A stretch of 64,000 nucleotides of DNA from Candidatus Nitrotoga sp. 1052. Lineage in GTDB: Bacteria; Pseudomonadota; Gammaproteobacteria; Burkholderiales; Gallionellaceae. The notes beneath the pieces were generated by a model that was not told the origin of the DNA, did no database searches, and was given only the letters and a program-made list of their open reading frames with translations. The stretch's first letter is position 1. Every line of letters starts with the position of its first letter. Shown in pieces: positions 33,520 to 43,300 of this stretch. The DNA lies in contig NZ_CAKMHQ010000012.1 in the NCBI RefSeq assembly GCF_927312905.1, positions 27,705-91,704 on the forward strand, written 5' to 3'. A program made the position numbers and the translations under genes.

Positions 33520-34794
33520 ATGGCACTTGCCCTCATCGACTGCAACAATTTTTACGTCTCATGCGAGCGCGTCTTCCAGCCCAAACTTGAAGGCAAACCA
33601 GTCTTGGTGTTATCCAATAACGACGGCTGCGTCGTCTCCCGTTCCAATGAAGTAAAAGCGCTTGGTCTCAGGATGGGCGAGCCATGGTTCAAGCTGGAAA
33701 AGCTGGCCAAACAGCATGGCATCATTGCGTTCTCAAGCAATTACACGCTCTACGACGACTTATCCAAGCGTGTAATGTCCATTCTTTCCACGTTCTCTCC
33801 ACGCCAGGAAATCTATTCGATTGACGAATGCTTCCTTGATCTTGATGGCTTTAATCCGCTATCGTTGATGGCATACGGTAAGACGATGCGGCAGACTATC
33901 ATGCGCAACGTTGGTATTCCTGTCTGTGTTGGTATCGCTGATACCAAGACGCTGGCCAAACTGGCCAACCACTGCGCCAAAAAAGGATTTGCTGGTGCGG
34001 ACGGTGTATGCGACTTCGGACTGCTGGATGATGCCCAACGTAGTGAGCTCTTTTCCAGCATTCCGGTCGGAGATGTATGGGGAGTTGGGCGGCGCATCTC
34101 CGAGGGACTCATGGCCATGAGAATCAAGACCATCGAAGACCTGCGCACGGCCAATCTTAAGAGAATTCGTAGTCAGTTCTCGATCGTTCTGGAACGCACC
34201 GTGCAGGAACTCAACGGCGTCTCCTGCATCAGGCTGGAAGAAATAGGTAAACCACGGCAACAGATCATTGTTTCCCGCTCATTCGGCACCATGGTGACGG
34301 GACTGGATGACCTGTCGGAATCAATTGCCTACTTCACCACACTGGCAGCCGAAAAGCTGCGGCGAGACGGTTCGGTTGCTGCCAACATTTCAGTTTATAT
34401 CCATACCAATCCGTTCAAGACTGAAGCGCCTCAATACAATGGGGCCATCACAGTGTCATTGAATCAACCCAGCGATGACACGATGGAACTCATCGGTGCT
34501 GCGCTCATGGGCTTGAAGGAAATCTATCGCAGTGGTTTTCACTACAAGAAAAGCGGCGTGCTGTTGATGGGACTTCAGAGTAAAGAATCGATTCAAGCGA
34601 CGCTATTTGATGACACCGATAAGCAAGCCAAGTCTATCAACATGATGCGCACTCTGGATGCGATCAATAAGAAAATGGGAAAGGGGAGCGTAACCTTGGC
34701 CGCATCTGGCTTAAAGCATCGCTGGGCAATGCGGAGGGAGAGGCAGTCTCCGAACTACACCACTGACTGGTTTGAATTGCCGGAAGTAGAGTAG
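33520..34794 (+). CDS. umuC: UmuC, Y-family DNA polymerase V catalytic subunit
   Basis: The 424-residue product begins [20 protein letters not shown] with the first catalytic Asp, has [11 protein letters not shown] near residue 100 with the remaining acidic residues, and carries the helix-hairpin-helix [20 protein letters not shown]. The little-finger and C-terminal UmuC region with the [15 protein letters not shown] segment is complete. It performs translesion synthesis with the cleaved UmuD. Its 3' end overlaps the convergent ihfB gene by 40 bp. Plasmid-borne umuDC pairs are common and raise mutation rates in the host. Confidence 0.95.
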   Translation: MALALIDCNNFYVSCERVFQPKLEGKPVLVLSNNDGCVVSRSNEVKALGLRMGEPWFKLEKLAKQHGIIAFSSNYTLYDDLSKRVMSILSTFSPRQEIYSIDECFLDLDGFNPLSLMAYGKTMRQTIMRNVGIPVCVGIADTKTLAKLANHCAKKGFAGADGVCDFGLLDDAQRSELFSSIPVGDVWGVGRRISEGLMAMRIKTIEDLRTANLKRIRSQFSIVLERTVQELNGVSCIRLEEIGKPRQQIIVSRSFGTMVTGLDDLSESIAYFTTLAAEKLRRDGSVAANISVYIHTNPFKTEAPQYNGAITVSLNQPSDDTMELIGAALMGLKEIYRSGFHYKKSGVLLMGLQSKESIQATLFDDTDKQAKSINMMRTLDAINKKMGKGSVTLAASGLKHRWAMRRERQSPNYTTDWFELPEVE

Positions 34795-35075
34795 CTACCC
34801 TTGATTACTCGATCCCTGAGCTCTTTGCCGGCCTTAAAGTGTGGCACGTATTTCGCAGGCACTTCCAATCGTTCACCAGTTTTTGGGTTACGTCCATTGC
34901 GTGGCGGTCTGTAATTCAATCTAAAGCTGCCAAAACCACGTATCTCAATACGCCCACCATTCGATAGTGTAGTGGCCAGTGCATCAATGATTGCCTTGAC
35001 TATGCTTTCGACATCTTTAATTTGAAGTTGAGGATGCAGGTCGGCTAGGTGTGATATTAGATCAGAGCGATTCAT
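34755..35075 (-). CDS. ihfB: Integration host factor beta subunit (IHF-beta)
   Basis: IHF is a heterodimeric DNA-bending protein used in recombination, replication and transfer. The start at 35075 gives [20 protein letters not shown], the standard N-terminus. The hallmark [20 protein letters not shown], followed by [20 protein letters not shown], carries the Pro that inserts into DNA. The product has 106 residues, about ten more than usual, with a Ser/Asn-rich tail that overlaps the umuC end. No alpha partner is in the window, so it may pair with the host subunit. A decayed duplicate of its 5' region lies directly upstream. Confidence 0.92.
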   Translation of the reverse strand: MNRSDLISHLADLHPQLQIKDVESIVKAIIDALATTLSNGGRIEIRGFGSFRLNYRPPRNGRNPKTGERLEVPAKYVPHFKAGKELRDRVIKGSYSTSGNSNQSVV

Positions 35076-35171
35076 GCTGGTACCTTTACTAACTGGTGAT
35101 AGTTCACGGTTACAGAACATCCTCTTAGCCGTAGAAAGCAGACGATTTAGCAAAGACGGAAGCAAGCAGTT

Positions 35172-35300
35172 TGTTAGTGTAGTGGTCAGTGCAATCAATG
35201 GATTGCCTTGGCTATTTACTATCGGCATCTTTGATTATTAGTTGAGGGTGTAACTAGACTAGGCGAGATATTAGGTTGGAGCGGGTCATTTCTAGTGGCT
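35172..35300 (-). repeat. Decayed duplicate of the ihfB 5' region
   Basis: On the plus strand, runs such as TTAGTGTAGTGGTCAGTGCA, ATTGCCTTGGCTAT, CATCTTTGATT and AGTTGAGG repeat the ihfB segment 34970-35075 in the same order with indels and substitutions. The frame is lost. It is a remnant of a second ihfB copy arranged in tandem. Confidence 0.7.
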
Positions 35301-35625
35301 AAGGTGCGCTGTAAAGCGGAATTATTTATCACCAAAGAAGCCAGCCGAAATCATCATCTAGTGTTAATGCCTCGACTATCGACTACCTGGCTCAGGTAAA
35401 CATATCCCCTGCACTCCGACGATCTCGATAATTAAATGCCCAGATGCTGCCAATCATGACGGTCAGCAAACGACACATTGGAGACGGTCATTTCGTTTGC
35501 CACGAGAGACTACTTCTCGGCCATAGCCGACATGCGGTGTTATTCCATTGAAAGACAGCCCTACCGCGCATACCAGACAATCAGGCTGCAAGGCGCCTAC
35601 TGTTCGGGGGCGATTCAGCATCCTA
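35301..35625. other. Spacer with one arm of a long inverted repeat
   Basis: No gene is supported. Bases 35545-35600 are similar, in inverted orientation, to 37544-37599 on the other side of the next gene. Short frames here have no family signal. Confidence 0.4.
35545..35600 (-). repeat. Inverted flanking repeat, left arm
   Basis: Read on the minus strand, the arm starts GTAGGCGCCTTGCAGCCTGA and includes CTGTCTTTCAATGG. Its partner (37544-37599, plus strand) starts GTAGACATCTTACAGCCTGA. The arms share most positions over 56 bp and bracket the 573-residue membrane protein gene. Confidence 0.55.
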
Positions 35626-37347
35626 TTACATCTCTCCATGAGAGTTCGACTCCGACAGAGCCGGATTGAGGTCGAAATAGACGTAACTTGGCTCTCGTCT
35701 GAGCCCATCTGCTGGAGAAGTTCGCACTAGGCATTGATTGTCTGCGTCGTAGGACATACCGGCTACCAAGCACGCATCCGCGACTCGGGGGTTGTAATCG
35801 TGCAGCCACACGAAGTTTTTCTTGGTCCAAGCCAGCACGGCCTTCTGAAGTGCCTTACTGTCCTTGTCATAGTCGTCGTTGCAAATGGTAAGCCCCATAA
35901 CGTTTAGGCAGAAGCCAAGTATCTTGGCCCCCTTGAAATTGGGGAATTTTTTCATGTCGGCAATTTCATCGTACAGAAGTCGTCTTACTTTGAACTTCAC
36001 CATCCTGCCCGCAGGGCCGTCGAGGCAGTCGAAGTTGAACAGCTTTCTCCACACCGAATTGTGTTGAATCGACCAGCAGGTCCACAGTGGTGAATTAACT
36101 GCAGAAACATGGAAGATCACCTCGAATATTATGCTAGCTATGTGATCGTAGAAGGTTTTGTGCGGATAGCCGTGTTTCTCTTTCACACGACGGTGAACGT
36201 AGCTAGGGACATCCCTCTCGTCGAGAATCTTAACTGCATCTTGGATGAAATCGACAACGACATTTAGGCGACGGGAAATGTCTGAGTCCCAAGTATTCGT
36301 AAGTTCGTTCAGAGTGTAAAGGTCGGAAACCGCATTCTCGATATTGCCCTTGGCGCGATAGAGCACGTACGAGTGCTCGCCAAAACCGTCTTTGACATAG
36401 CTGCGGAGAGTTATTAGCACAACCCGGCAGTAAGCCTCCCACTGTTCTGCGTCCCATTTCCTATAACTGTGGATGTCTGGATCAAGAATAGTGCCGATGC
36501 TTTCGACCATATAGTAGTTCGAGAACATGGCCTGACTGAGAGGCTTGTGATATCCAATCAGCCCAGACTCATAGCCCTCAGCTTCGTGAAATAGGAAGGA
36601 ATCTTTATTCCTGATTGCTTCATTCACAATGTTCCTTGCGAAGGTCTCCACCTGTACGCCATATTTCTTAGTTTCAGCCATCGCACGAAATACGGCCAAG
36701 GCTGTGCCCGGCGACGAATCGACGATTGCACGGCACATCCGCCGATCCGCGATAAGTAGGAGAATATCATTAGCATAACCCTCCACATCTGGACGTTTTT
36801 GCTTCTCTTGCCCTTCGGTTTTGTTCCAGTATTGTTTATGTCTCCCCCTATCCGTTGCGTGTTGAACAAGGGATTGGGCTGAGTAGGCCAGTTCGTCGGC
36901 GATGACGGCAAGTTCTATAGGCGAGCCTTTGAGGACGTATCGATACAGGATCTCAGCGAACCGCTTGGCGTTGTGATTTCCGTATATGGGTGGGCGGATA
37001 AATGCGAACCAAGCCCAAGTGAGGAAGGTAAGCAGGAACAAGCTGCCAAGAAGTGCTTGCCAAATGCTTGGTGTCAGGAAGTTGCCCACCGGGACATACC
37101 ACTGTTCAGCACGCCAAAGGTCCGTCAACAGCGTAAGTACACCAACGGCGGAGACGACAGTGAACGTGATGCCTTGCAGGGGAATGGGTGCGCTTCGTAT
37201 GCGAAAGCGGTAACGGACATCGGCGATTGTCCAAGCCAAAACCATGAGCGCGAGGCTTGCTAGAAACTCTGAGAAGCCGAAGAACTTTTGCTCGTTTCCA
37301 TCAAGCTGGTAGAAGCATATTCCCCAAATGCATTGTTCTGGTGCCAT
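35626..37347 (-). CDS. Unknown protein with three N-terminal membrane helices
   Basis: The ATG at 37347 is chosen because GGAGG lies 5 bp upstream; an ATG 18 bp earlier lacks such a site. The 573-residue product has three membrane helices in the first ~110 residues (EFLASLALMVLAWTIADV; GITFTVVSAVGVLTLLTDLW; ALLGSLFLLTFLTWAWFAFI) followed by a ~460-residue soluble, mainly helical region with no motif I can name. The gene stands alone between SOS genes and the CBASS genes and is bracketed by diverged inverted repeats. The architecture of a membrane anchor plus a large cytoplasmic domain occurs in abortive-infection proteins, so a defence role is possible, but only by position. Confidence 0.75.
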   Translation of the reverse strand: MAPEQCIWGICFYQLDGNEQKFFGFSEFLASLALMVLAWTIADVRYRFRIRSAPIPLQGITFTVVSAVGVLTLLTDLWRAEQWYVPVGNFLTPSIWQALLGSLFLLTFLTWAWFAFIRPPIYGNHNAKRFAEILYRYVLKGSPIELAVIADELAYSAQSLVQHATDRGRHKQYWNKTEGQEKQKRPDVEGYANDILLLIADRRMCRAIVDSSPGTALAVFRAMAETKKYGVQVETFARNIVNEAIRNKDSFLFHEAEGYESGLIGYHKPLSQAMFSNYYMVESIGTILDPDIHSYRKWDAEQWEAYCRVVLITLRSYVKDGFGEHSYVLYRAKGNIENAVSDLYTLNELTNTWDSDISRRLNVVVDFIQDAVKILDERDVPSYVHRRVKEKHGYPHKTFYDHIASIIFEVIFHVSAVNSPLWTCWSIQHNSVWRKLFNFDCLDGPAGRMVKFKVRRLLYDEIADMKKFPNFKGAKILGFCLNVMGLTICNDDYDKDSKALQKAVLAWTKKNFVWLHDYNPRVADACLVAGMSYDADNQCLVRTSPADGLRREPSYVYFDLNPALSESNSHGEM

Positions 37348-37935
37348 CCAAACCTCCATTGCCATCGCGTTCGGCTACTGGGGAGCCATTATAGGCTGTT
37401 CCCCAAGCGGTTTCCGCTAAACAAAGCTGACGATGATCTCTGATTTATCCGGATGGACAGAGTCATCTGGAGGCATACATATTTAAAGTCTGAAACCGAT
37501 CGCCCAGCTATGTTTGCGATCAACGTCGATAGCCCACGAGCCAGTAGACATCTTACAGCCTGACTGGCTGGAATGTGCGCTATTGCTGTCGTTTAACAGC
37601 GCCGTACTATTTGTCTGCTTTGGTTTAGGCTTGTCAGACTCCTGCCCCACTGAGGGTCGTTGCATCTTGCTCGGGCTGCGACTAAGGGCAGGCATCTGAC
37701 AACCCTAAACCATTGCGGACGCTGGCGATTTTATGAAAATGCTGTTTGTTCGGCCTGCCGGTATGTCTGCTTCGAAATTTTGAATAATCACTTTTGAGTG
37801 CCAGACATAGCCAGCATTCGGATCATTAAGAAATCTAATGCGAAGCTGACCCCTTTAGTTCAAGCGGTGGTGATACCCAGTTGGTTTTAATGTTCATTCA
37901 TTTCGCCCTCCCATGGTGAATATCTTGCAGCCTCG
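37348..37935. other. Spacer, 588 bp, with the right arm of the inverted repeat
   Basis: No gene is supported. The right arm (37544-37599) of the flanking inverted repeat lies here. The promoter of the membrane protein gene should be near 37370-37420 on the minus strand. Confidence 0.4.
37544..37599 (+). repeat. Inverted flanking repeat, right arm
   Basis: This is the partner of 35545-35600 in opposite orientation, starting GTAGACATCTTACAGCCTGA. Divergence between the arms suggests an old mobile or dispersed unit. Confidence 0.55.
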
Positions 37936-38781
37936 CTAACGTCTTCTTAACAAACTTTGAATTCTTGTGTAAAAAGGCTTTGGAGGATTTCTTGTTGGGT
38001 AAATTGTGGCCCGTACATTGACTGGCACACGGCGCACGGCGAAAATATTTCCACTGAGCCGGATGACACAGTCCATATAGTGTTTACCGAAATACGATGT
38101 CGATCTTTCTGCTTCGAAGCCCATCGACATTATGCGAGTATGACCAAGGTCGCCTACAGCATCTGCTTCCTTCCCATCGTTCCTTACCGTCCATTCGATG
38201 GTTGCATATTGAGGGACGACGTGCGGGTTGGTAATTCTGAACTTGAGATCGCAGTTCTTGGAGATAGTCGAAACTTCATTCATATACGTCGCAATGAGTC
38301 TTTTCGGATTTCGCGCATACACTTCAATCTGGATATTTGGCAGCACCATCAAAGCCCGTCCAGATAAGTCAACTACTTCAACCTCATCGGCCTCAGGTAG
38401 CGGCATCAAAAATGAAAATACTTCTGACCACGCCAAGGCTGCGCCTGATTCTTCATCACTATCAGCAGCTTTATCGGCAGCATCTCTGAGCAAGCCGAGC
38501 GCCTCAAAAAATTTTGGCCAATTCTTCTCAGGAATCCGGTTTAGGTTCTCCGTTGTATCCACCGGATTCCGAACCATTAAAGAAGCACATAGTCGCGCAT
38601 CAATACTTCGAATCACTGCGATCAGCGCATCTTCATCATCGAGGTTTCTATCAGCCAAACCATCGCCCGCAAAAGCCTCTGCTACCAGTACAGTAAGAAC
38701 GATTGAAGAAGGGCGTGAATCACTGAAGCCATCAAAAGCAACAGCCGCCCATCCTTTCAAGTAGCGTACCAGCCTTCGCAA
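37936..38781 (-). CDS. CD-NTase C-terminal part (after an in-frame amber stop)
   Basis: This frame is the direct continuation of the cyclase gene upstream: codons from 38850 (ENSDPKAIYLWFKSFVERPE) follow the TAG at 38851-38853 without any frame change. It supplies the helical CD-NTase core (RRLVRYLKGWAAVAF) and a C-terminal beta-rich domain (CDLKFRITNPHVVPQYATIE onwards) that fits the AGS-C nucleotide sensor domain. With an intact reading frame the cyclase would be 465 residues from 39336. The start given at 38781 is a TTG without ribosome site, so separate translation is doubtful. Confidence 0.75.
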   Translation of the reverse strand: MRRLVRYLKGWAAVAFDGFSDSRPSSIVLTVLVAEAFAGDGLADRNLDDEDALIAVIRSIDARLCASLMVRNPVDTTENLNRIPEKNWPKFFEALGLLRDAADKAADSDEESGAALAWSEVFSFLMPLPEADEVEVVDLSGRALMVLPNIQIEVYARNPKRLIATYMNEVSTISKNCDLKFRITNPHVVPQYATIEWTVRNDGKEADAVGDLGHTRIMSMGFEAERSTSYFGKHYMDCVIRLSGNIFAVRRVPVNVRATIYPTRNPPKPFYTRIQSLLRRR

Positions 38782-38850
38782 TTGATCCCGTTCCGGTCTC
38801 TCTACGAACGACTTGAACCACAGATATATTGCTTTTGGATCGGAGTTTTC

Positions 38851-39336
38851 CTACTTATTAGACAATGTCGCAAGCCGCCTTGAGTCTAAGGATGGATCAA
38901 GCCAATACACCGGAACGTCGATATGAAAACGCGCATCAAAACACGCGCGTGAACAACGTTCTTTGGGTGGCTGAACAACCTCTCGTAACTCGGCTGTTCT
39001 GTACATGTAGGCAATTAGCACCTGTTGAACCCATTCCCTAAGCTGTTCGGGAGACGGCTTGACTTTGCCATCATCCTCCCACTCGAAATACAGCCCTACG
39101 TCAACGTCGTATTCCTCATTTTTATGGACAGGTTTAATCAGCGTCCCATACTTGTATGAACCTTGGAGCCAGGTTGAAGTCGGGTAACCGTAATCTTCAG
39201 TTAGTTTCGGCTTGAGGTACTCAGCCAAATCGTTCCATTGCAACTGAAGAAACTCTCGCTGTTCCTGGCTCGGTGTTAACCGGCCAATCAGCGTTTGCTC
39301 CGCTGTCCCGTTAAATAGCCGCGCTGCCTTACCCAT
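38851..39336 (-). CDS. CBASS CD-NTase, N-terminal catalytic part, stops at amber codon
   Basis: CD-NTases make cyclic oligonucleotides on phage infection. From the ATG at 39336, which overlaps the capV stop by 8 bp, the product has the nucleotidyltransferase motif GSYKYGT (Gly59-Ser60), the metal-binding pair Asp77 and Asp79 (EEYDVDVGLYF) and the third acid near Asp140 (FHIDVPVYW). After Lys161 comes TAG (38851-38853), likely at a former Trp or Gln position, and the same frame then encodes the rest of the enzyme. As read, the product is truncated and probably inactive. A sequencing error or amber suppression would restore it. Confidence 0.85.
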   Translation of the reverse strand: MGKAARLFNGTAEQTLIGRLTPSQEQREFLQLQWNDLAEYLKPKLTEDYGYPTSTWLQGSYKYGTLIKPVHKNEEYDVDVGLYFEWEDDGKVKPSPEQLREWVQQVLIAYMYRTAELREVVQPPKERCSRACFDARFHIDVPVYWLDPSLDSRRLATLSNK

Positions 39337-40342
39337 TGTCTTTCCCGAATATCTTAAGTTGAGGTGTATGCGACAGATAACCATCAAGCCGGTTGCCAAT
39401 AAGGTCGGTGGTAGCCTTTGTAGCCAGCGCTTTGAGTGTCCGAATCGCAACAGGTGTGGCTATATCCAGACCGAGATCAGACGCCTGCTCCTGCGACGGC
39501 TCCTTGTCCAGACGGAGATACCGATCACCCAGTCGGTGAGCCATCAATTGATCGACGAATTGCTGTTGAGCAGAAATCATCACGGAAAATAGACGTGCAT
39601 CCTGCATCCAGTCGGCGACACCGAACTCCCGGCCAGCATTGAAAGAAATTGAATAACTTTTCGTCGTGGTGCCAATACTGAGAATCCTTACGGCATCGAC
39701 TGGCACACCGAAGTAGTACTCTGCCTCATGGAAGGCAATCAGGTCGGGCGCATTCGCAAATAGGCCACCGTCCGAATAGAGGCTGCCGGAGACTTCTGCC
39801 AGCCCGAAGAAAGTGGGCGCAGCCGATGTGGCGAGAGCCACGTCAATTGCCTTCAGCTTCCAATCCCGATGCCATTCCTGCTTGTGCCTAGTCTTGAAAA
39901 CCTGGGGGCGTCCCTCGGTCACATTTACAGCCGGAATGGCTACCGGATGAAGAGCATCACCCAGAACCGCACCTTCAGGAATTAGTGAAGCAATGGCCTG
40001 CCGTAGAGAGACAGAAGAATAACGTGGCCTATTGCGATGCTTGAATAGATCGCACCCGATCTGCCACTTGCCTTCTGGCGGCGTGTGTGACGGAAAGATA
40101 GCTTCTCCATGTTCCGTGAATACATCTACCACCTTTTTCATTGGAACCTCGAATGCGACCGCGAGAGCAACGATGCCGCCTATGGAAGTTCCGCATGAAA
40201 TGTCGAAGTGTCGCCCCACGGGATGGCCGATGTGCTCCTCCATACATTGAAGTGCCTGGGCTGCGAAGATGCCACGAAACCCGCCGCCGGTAAGCGCCAA
40301 GGCTTGAAACGGTTGTTCAACAGACCACTTGATATTGTTCAT
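39329..40342 (-). CDS. capV: CapV-type patatin-like phospholipase, CBASS effector
   Basis: CapV degrades membrane phospholipids when bound by a cyclic dinucleotide from the neighbouring CD-NTase and so kills the infected cell. The 337-residue product has the patatin oxyanion motif GGGFRG (19-24), the lipase nucleophile Ser53 in GTSIGG and the Asp of DGG (190-192). All catalytic residues are present and the length is normal. The start overlaps the stop of the upstream DNA methylase in an ATGA, and the end overlaps the cyclase start. It is therefore coupled both to the DISARM-like genes and to the cyclase. CapV plus CD-NTase alone is a type I (short) CBASS. Confidence 0.92.
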   Translation of the reverse strand: MNNIKWSVEQPFQALALTGGGFRGIFAAQALQCMEEHIGHPVGRHFDISCGTSIGGIVALAVAFEVPMKKVVDVFTEHGEAIFPSHTPPEGKWQIGCDLFKHRNRPRYSSVSLRQAIASLIPEGAVLGDALHPVAIPAVNVTEGRPQVFKTRHKQEWHRDWKLKAIDVALATSAAPTFFGLAEVSGSLYSDGGLFANAPDLIAFHEAEYYFGVPVDAVRILSIGTTTKSYSISFNAGREFGVADWMQDARLFSVMISAQQQFVDQLMAHRLGDRYLRLDKEPSQEQASDLGLDIATPVAIRTLKALATKATTDLIGNRLDGYLSHTPQLKIFGKDNG

Positions 40343-43300
40343 ATGAATAAATCTCCGTGGACATCGTCGGCTGCGGACTTGCGACTGCGTTTAGCCTTGG
40401 GCTTTTCGGGGGAGGTTACGGCTTGCACTGCAGCGCGGCGATGGTTTTCGGCGAGGAGGCGTTTGAGAACTTCCTTGCGGGCGGCGGGGCTGATGGTGTA
40501 GCGGACGCGGTCGTTTTCGGGAAGGGTTTCGACTTCGATGAAATCGTGACCGAGATTAAGATCGGACCAGCCATAGGCGTCACGGATGGCAATGTCGAGT
40601 TCGCGGTGCAGGCGGCGCAGTTCGAGGATGCCTTGGTATCCGGCTTCGGCTTCTTCAACGGATTTCTTGCTGACTTTGGCGACCTGGGCGGGTGTGAGGT
40701 CGCGGGTGTGGAACAGGTTGTAAATGTCAGTGAGGCCGAGCCATAGCTGCATCATCACGGTGCCGCGAGATTCGTAATAATACTCACCAATAGCAGCCAG
40801 CTTAGGATCTGAGGTGAACCAAAGATCATTTGGAAATGGGAAAGTCTCAAAGCAGTTTCTAAGCGAATAGCTAAGTCGAGTTTCTAGCGAACCACTGTAT
40901 TTACGCGCCCAAACTTCATGCAGGGTACAGTGTATTACTGCAAAAACATCCCATCGATCTGATGTAAGAATTTTAAGTGACTGGGTATATACGTAACCAG
41001 TCGGAAGTGCCGTAAAGCTCAGGTGCTTCGAGGTTCCAGATGTCGCAAATACTCTACAAAGACCATCGATACGACTATAAAGCCCCGAAGCTCGCTCTGC
41101 ATACTGCCACCATCTTTCACGGCGAACTGGACGCTTATCTTTATCTCTAACTGGCTTTACGAGATCATGCACTCGTTGGTATGCACTGCCATAGCTTTGG
41201 GCTCGTTCAAGAGTCCAGTCAAAAAAATTAATAATACTTCTTCCCGGAATATGCTCAGGATGATTATTTACTTCATCTCCATTAATTACTGGGAAAATGA
41301 CTTCTTGCAACGTATTGTTTAAAGACTTCATTTGGGTAGCTTCTTCATGGGTCAAGAGAAAGCCTTCACCCAAAAATTTAGAGCCCTCAAATGTACGCCG
41401 TAAATTTTCGTTGAGAGGACAAGGATCACCCGCGTCGATAGAGTCCTCAAAATAACTACTAATTGCTGCTACCTTTTGGTTATCTAAAACTTTATCTCCT
41501 GTCCATTGTCCGCGATGTATTGCTACCAAGGACACTGTTAAGTTTGCTTTTCCTGGCCATTTAATTGTTCTAACTGCAAAATTAATCGTGCCCTGCTGAA
41601 GGAGTATCTGATCTAAACCATCCCTTCTGTTATCCCCATCCTTTATTGAGTTTGTTGTAATAAATGCCATGAAACCAGCGGGACGCAGCAAGGCAAATAT
41701 GCGACGAATAAAATATACAACAAGATCACATAAACCTGCTGGCGCATATCCCCACTTAACATACTGGCAGAACGGATAACCATAGGTATTACTTAGCGAT
41801 GAACCACCAAGATATGGAGGATTGCCAAGTATGCAATCAAACCCTCCTCTTCCGATGATCTCTGGGAATTCTAGAAACCAATGGAAGAAATGCTTGCGCT
41901 CGGCCATCGCCCACGCCTCTGCAGTCGCCTGACCTTGCGGACTCACTTCGCCTTTCCAATAGCGCCGGTAGGTGGCATCGGTGACGAATTTTTGCAGGTT
42001 GTCAGCCGCCTTGGGCAGGTAGAACTGGGCGATGGGAATGGCGGCGATCTGGTTAAGAAACCAGGCGTCCTGGCTCTGACTCAAGGCGAGATAGCGGGCC
42101 TTCTTGGCTTCGATTTCATCGGGCGTATGTTCCGGCAGCGTGGCGAGTTCGTGCCAGCCGCGCAGGATGTCGTCGAGCTGTTTTTGCAGGCTGGGCGAAA
42201 GCGGCAACTGACCGGCCTCGTGATCTTTGCGCTCCTGTTTGTTGCGCTTTCTGAGCAGCGCGGCGGTGTCCTTGTCGTCGCCGGGCATGGTGGCGAATGC
42301 TTCGTCGGGCACGCCGCGTTCGGCTTCCTCTCGCCTTGCAAAGCCGACAATAGCATTGCCGCATTTGATGTGGTGGTCGAGGAAGTTGAGCGGTTCGCCG
42401 GGGCTGTGGGCTTCCAGCCAGAGAGCGACCTTGCAGAGCTCGACGGCGAGCGGGTTCAAGTCCACACCGTAGATGCAGTTGCGGATCACGTCGCGGATTG
42501 CGCTGCGGAAGGCCGATGGCGAGGGTTGCTCTTCGCCGGTGCGGACGATGGCGAGTTCGGTAGCGATGCGACGGGCGGCGGCGAGCAGAATGTGACCGGA
42601 GCCGCAGGAGATGTCGGCGACGCGGAGATCGAGCAGGACTTTTGCCGGATCAGTTTTTTTCAGTGCGTCGGCGATCAGGTAGTCTAGCGAGTGTTTGATG
42701 AGCGGCTGGACGAGATCGTCCGGGGTATAGTGGGAGCCGGTGGCAGCACGCTGGTCGCCTTGGGCGAAGGCGAATTCGATGGTGCCTACCCTCTCTCCCA
42801 ATATTGTTGGCTTAATTAAAATCCCGTTCGCCCTGAGCTTGTCGAAGGGTTCTAGTTGCGTAGCAGGTGGTTCGACAAGCTCACCACGAACGGTTAAGTG
42901 GTCAGCATTGACCCTCTCCCCCAGCCCCTCTCCCGCTTGCGGGCGAGGGGAGACACCAAGGAACACTGGTTCGTATTCGAGCAGGCCTTCATAGACCGAG
43001 CCAAACTCTTCTACATTAAGGGCAGCGTAATTCACGCGGATGGTCTGGCCGTTGTCGGGATGCTGATAGAGACCGAGGGCGCGCAGGCAGCCGAGCAGAA
43101 CGTCGTTGCCCAGCATGGCACTCGCCAGCGGGCCAATGGCCGCAGGGCTAAACAGGTCGCCGGCAAGCGGGGCAAGGCCGATTTTGTGGCCAGGGCCGTG
43201 TGCTTCGAACAGGCGGAAGGTGGCGAGCATCGCCAGCCAAAGATCGTGATGGCGTTTGTCGGCGAGGTGGCGCTTTTCGGACAGCAGTCGCAGGCGTTCG

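Noticed and set aside
41881..42687. 268-codon plus-strand frame inside the methylase gene
   Set aside because: It lies antisense to conserved methyltransferase motifs and is explained by the GC-rich codon pattern.
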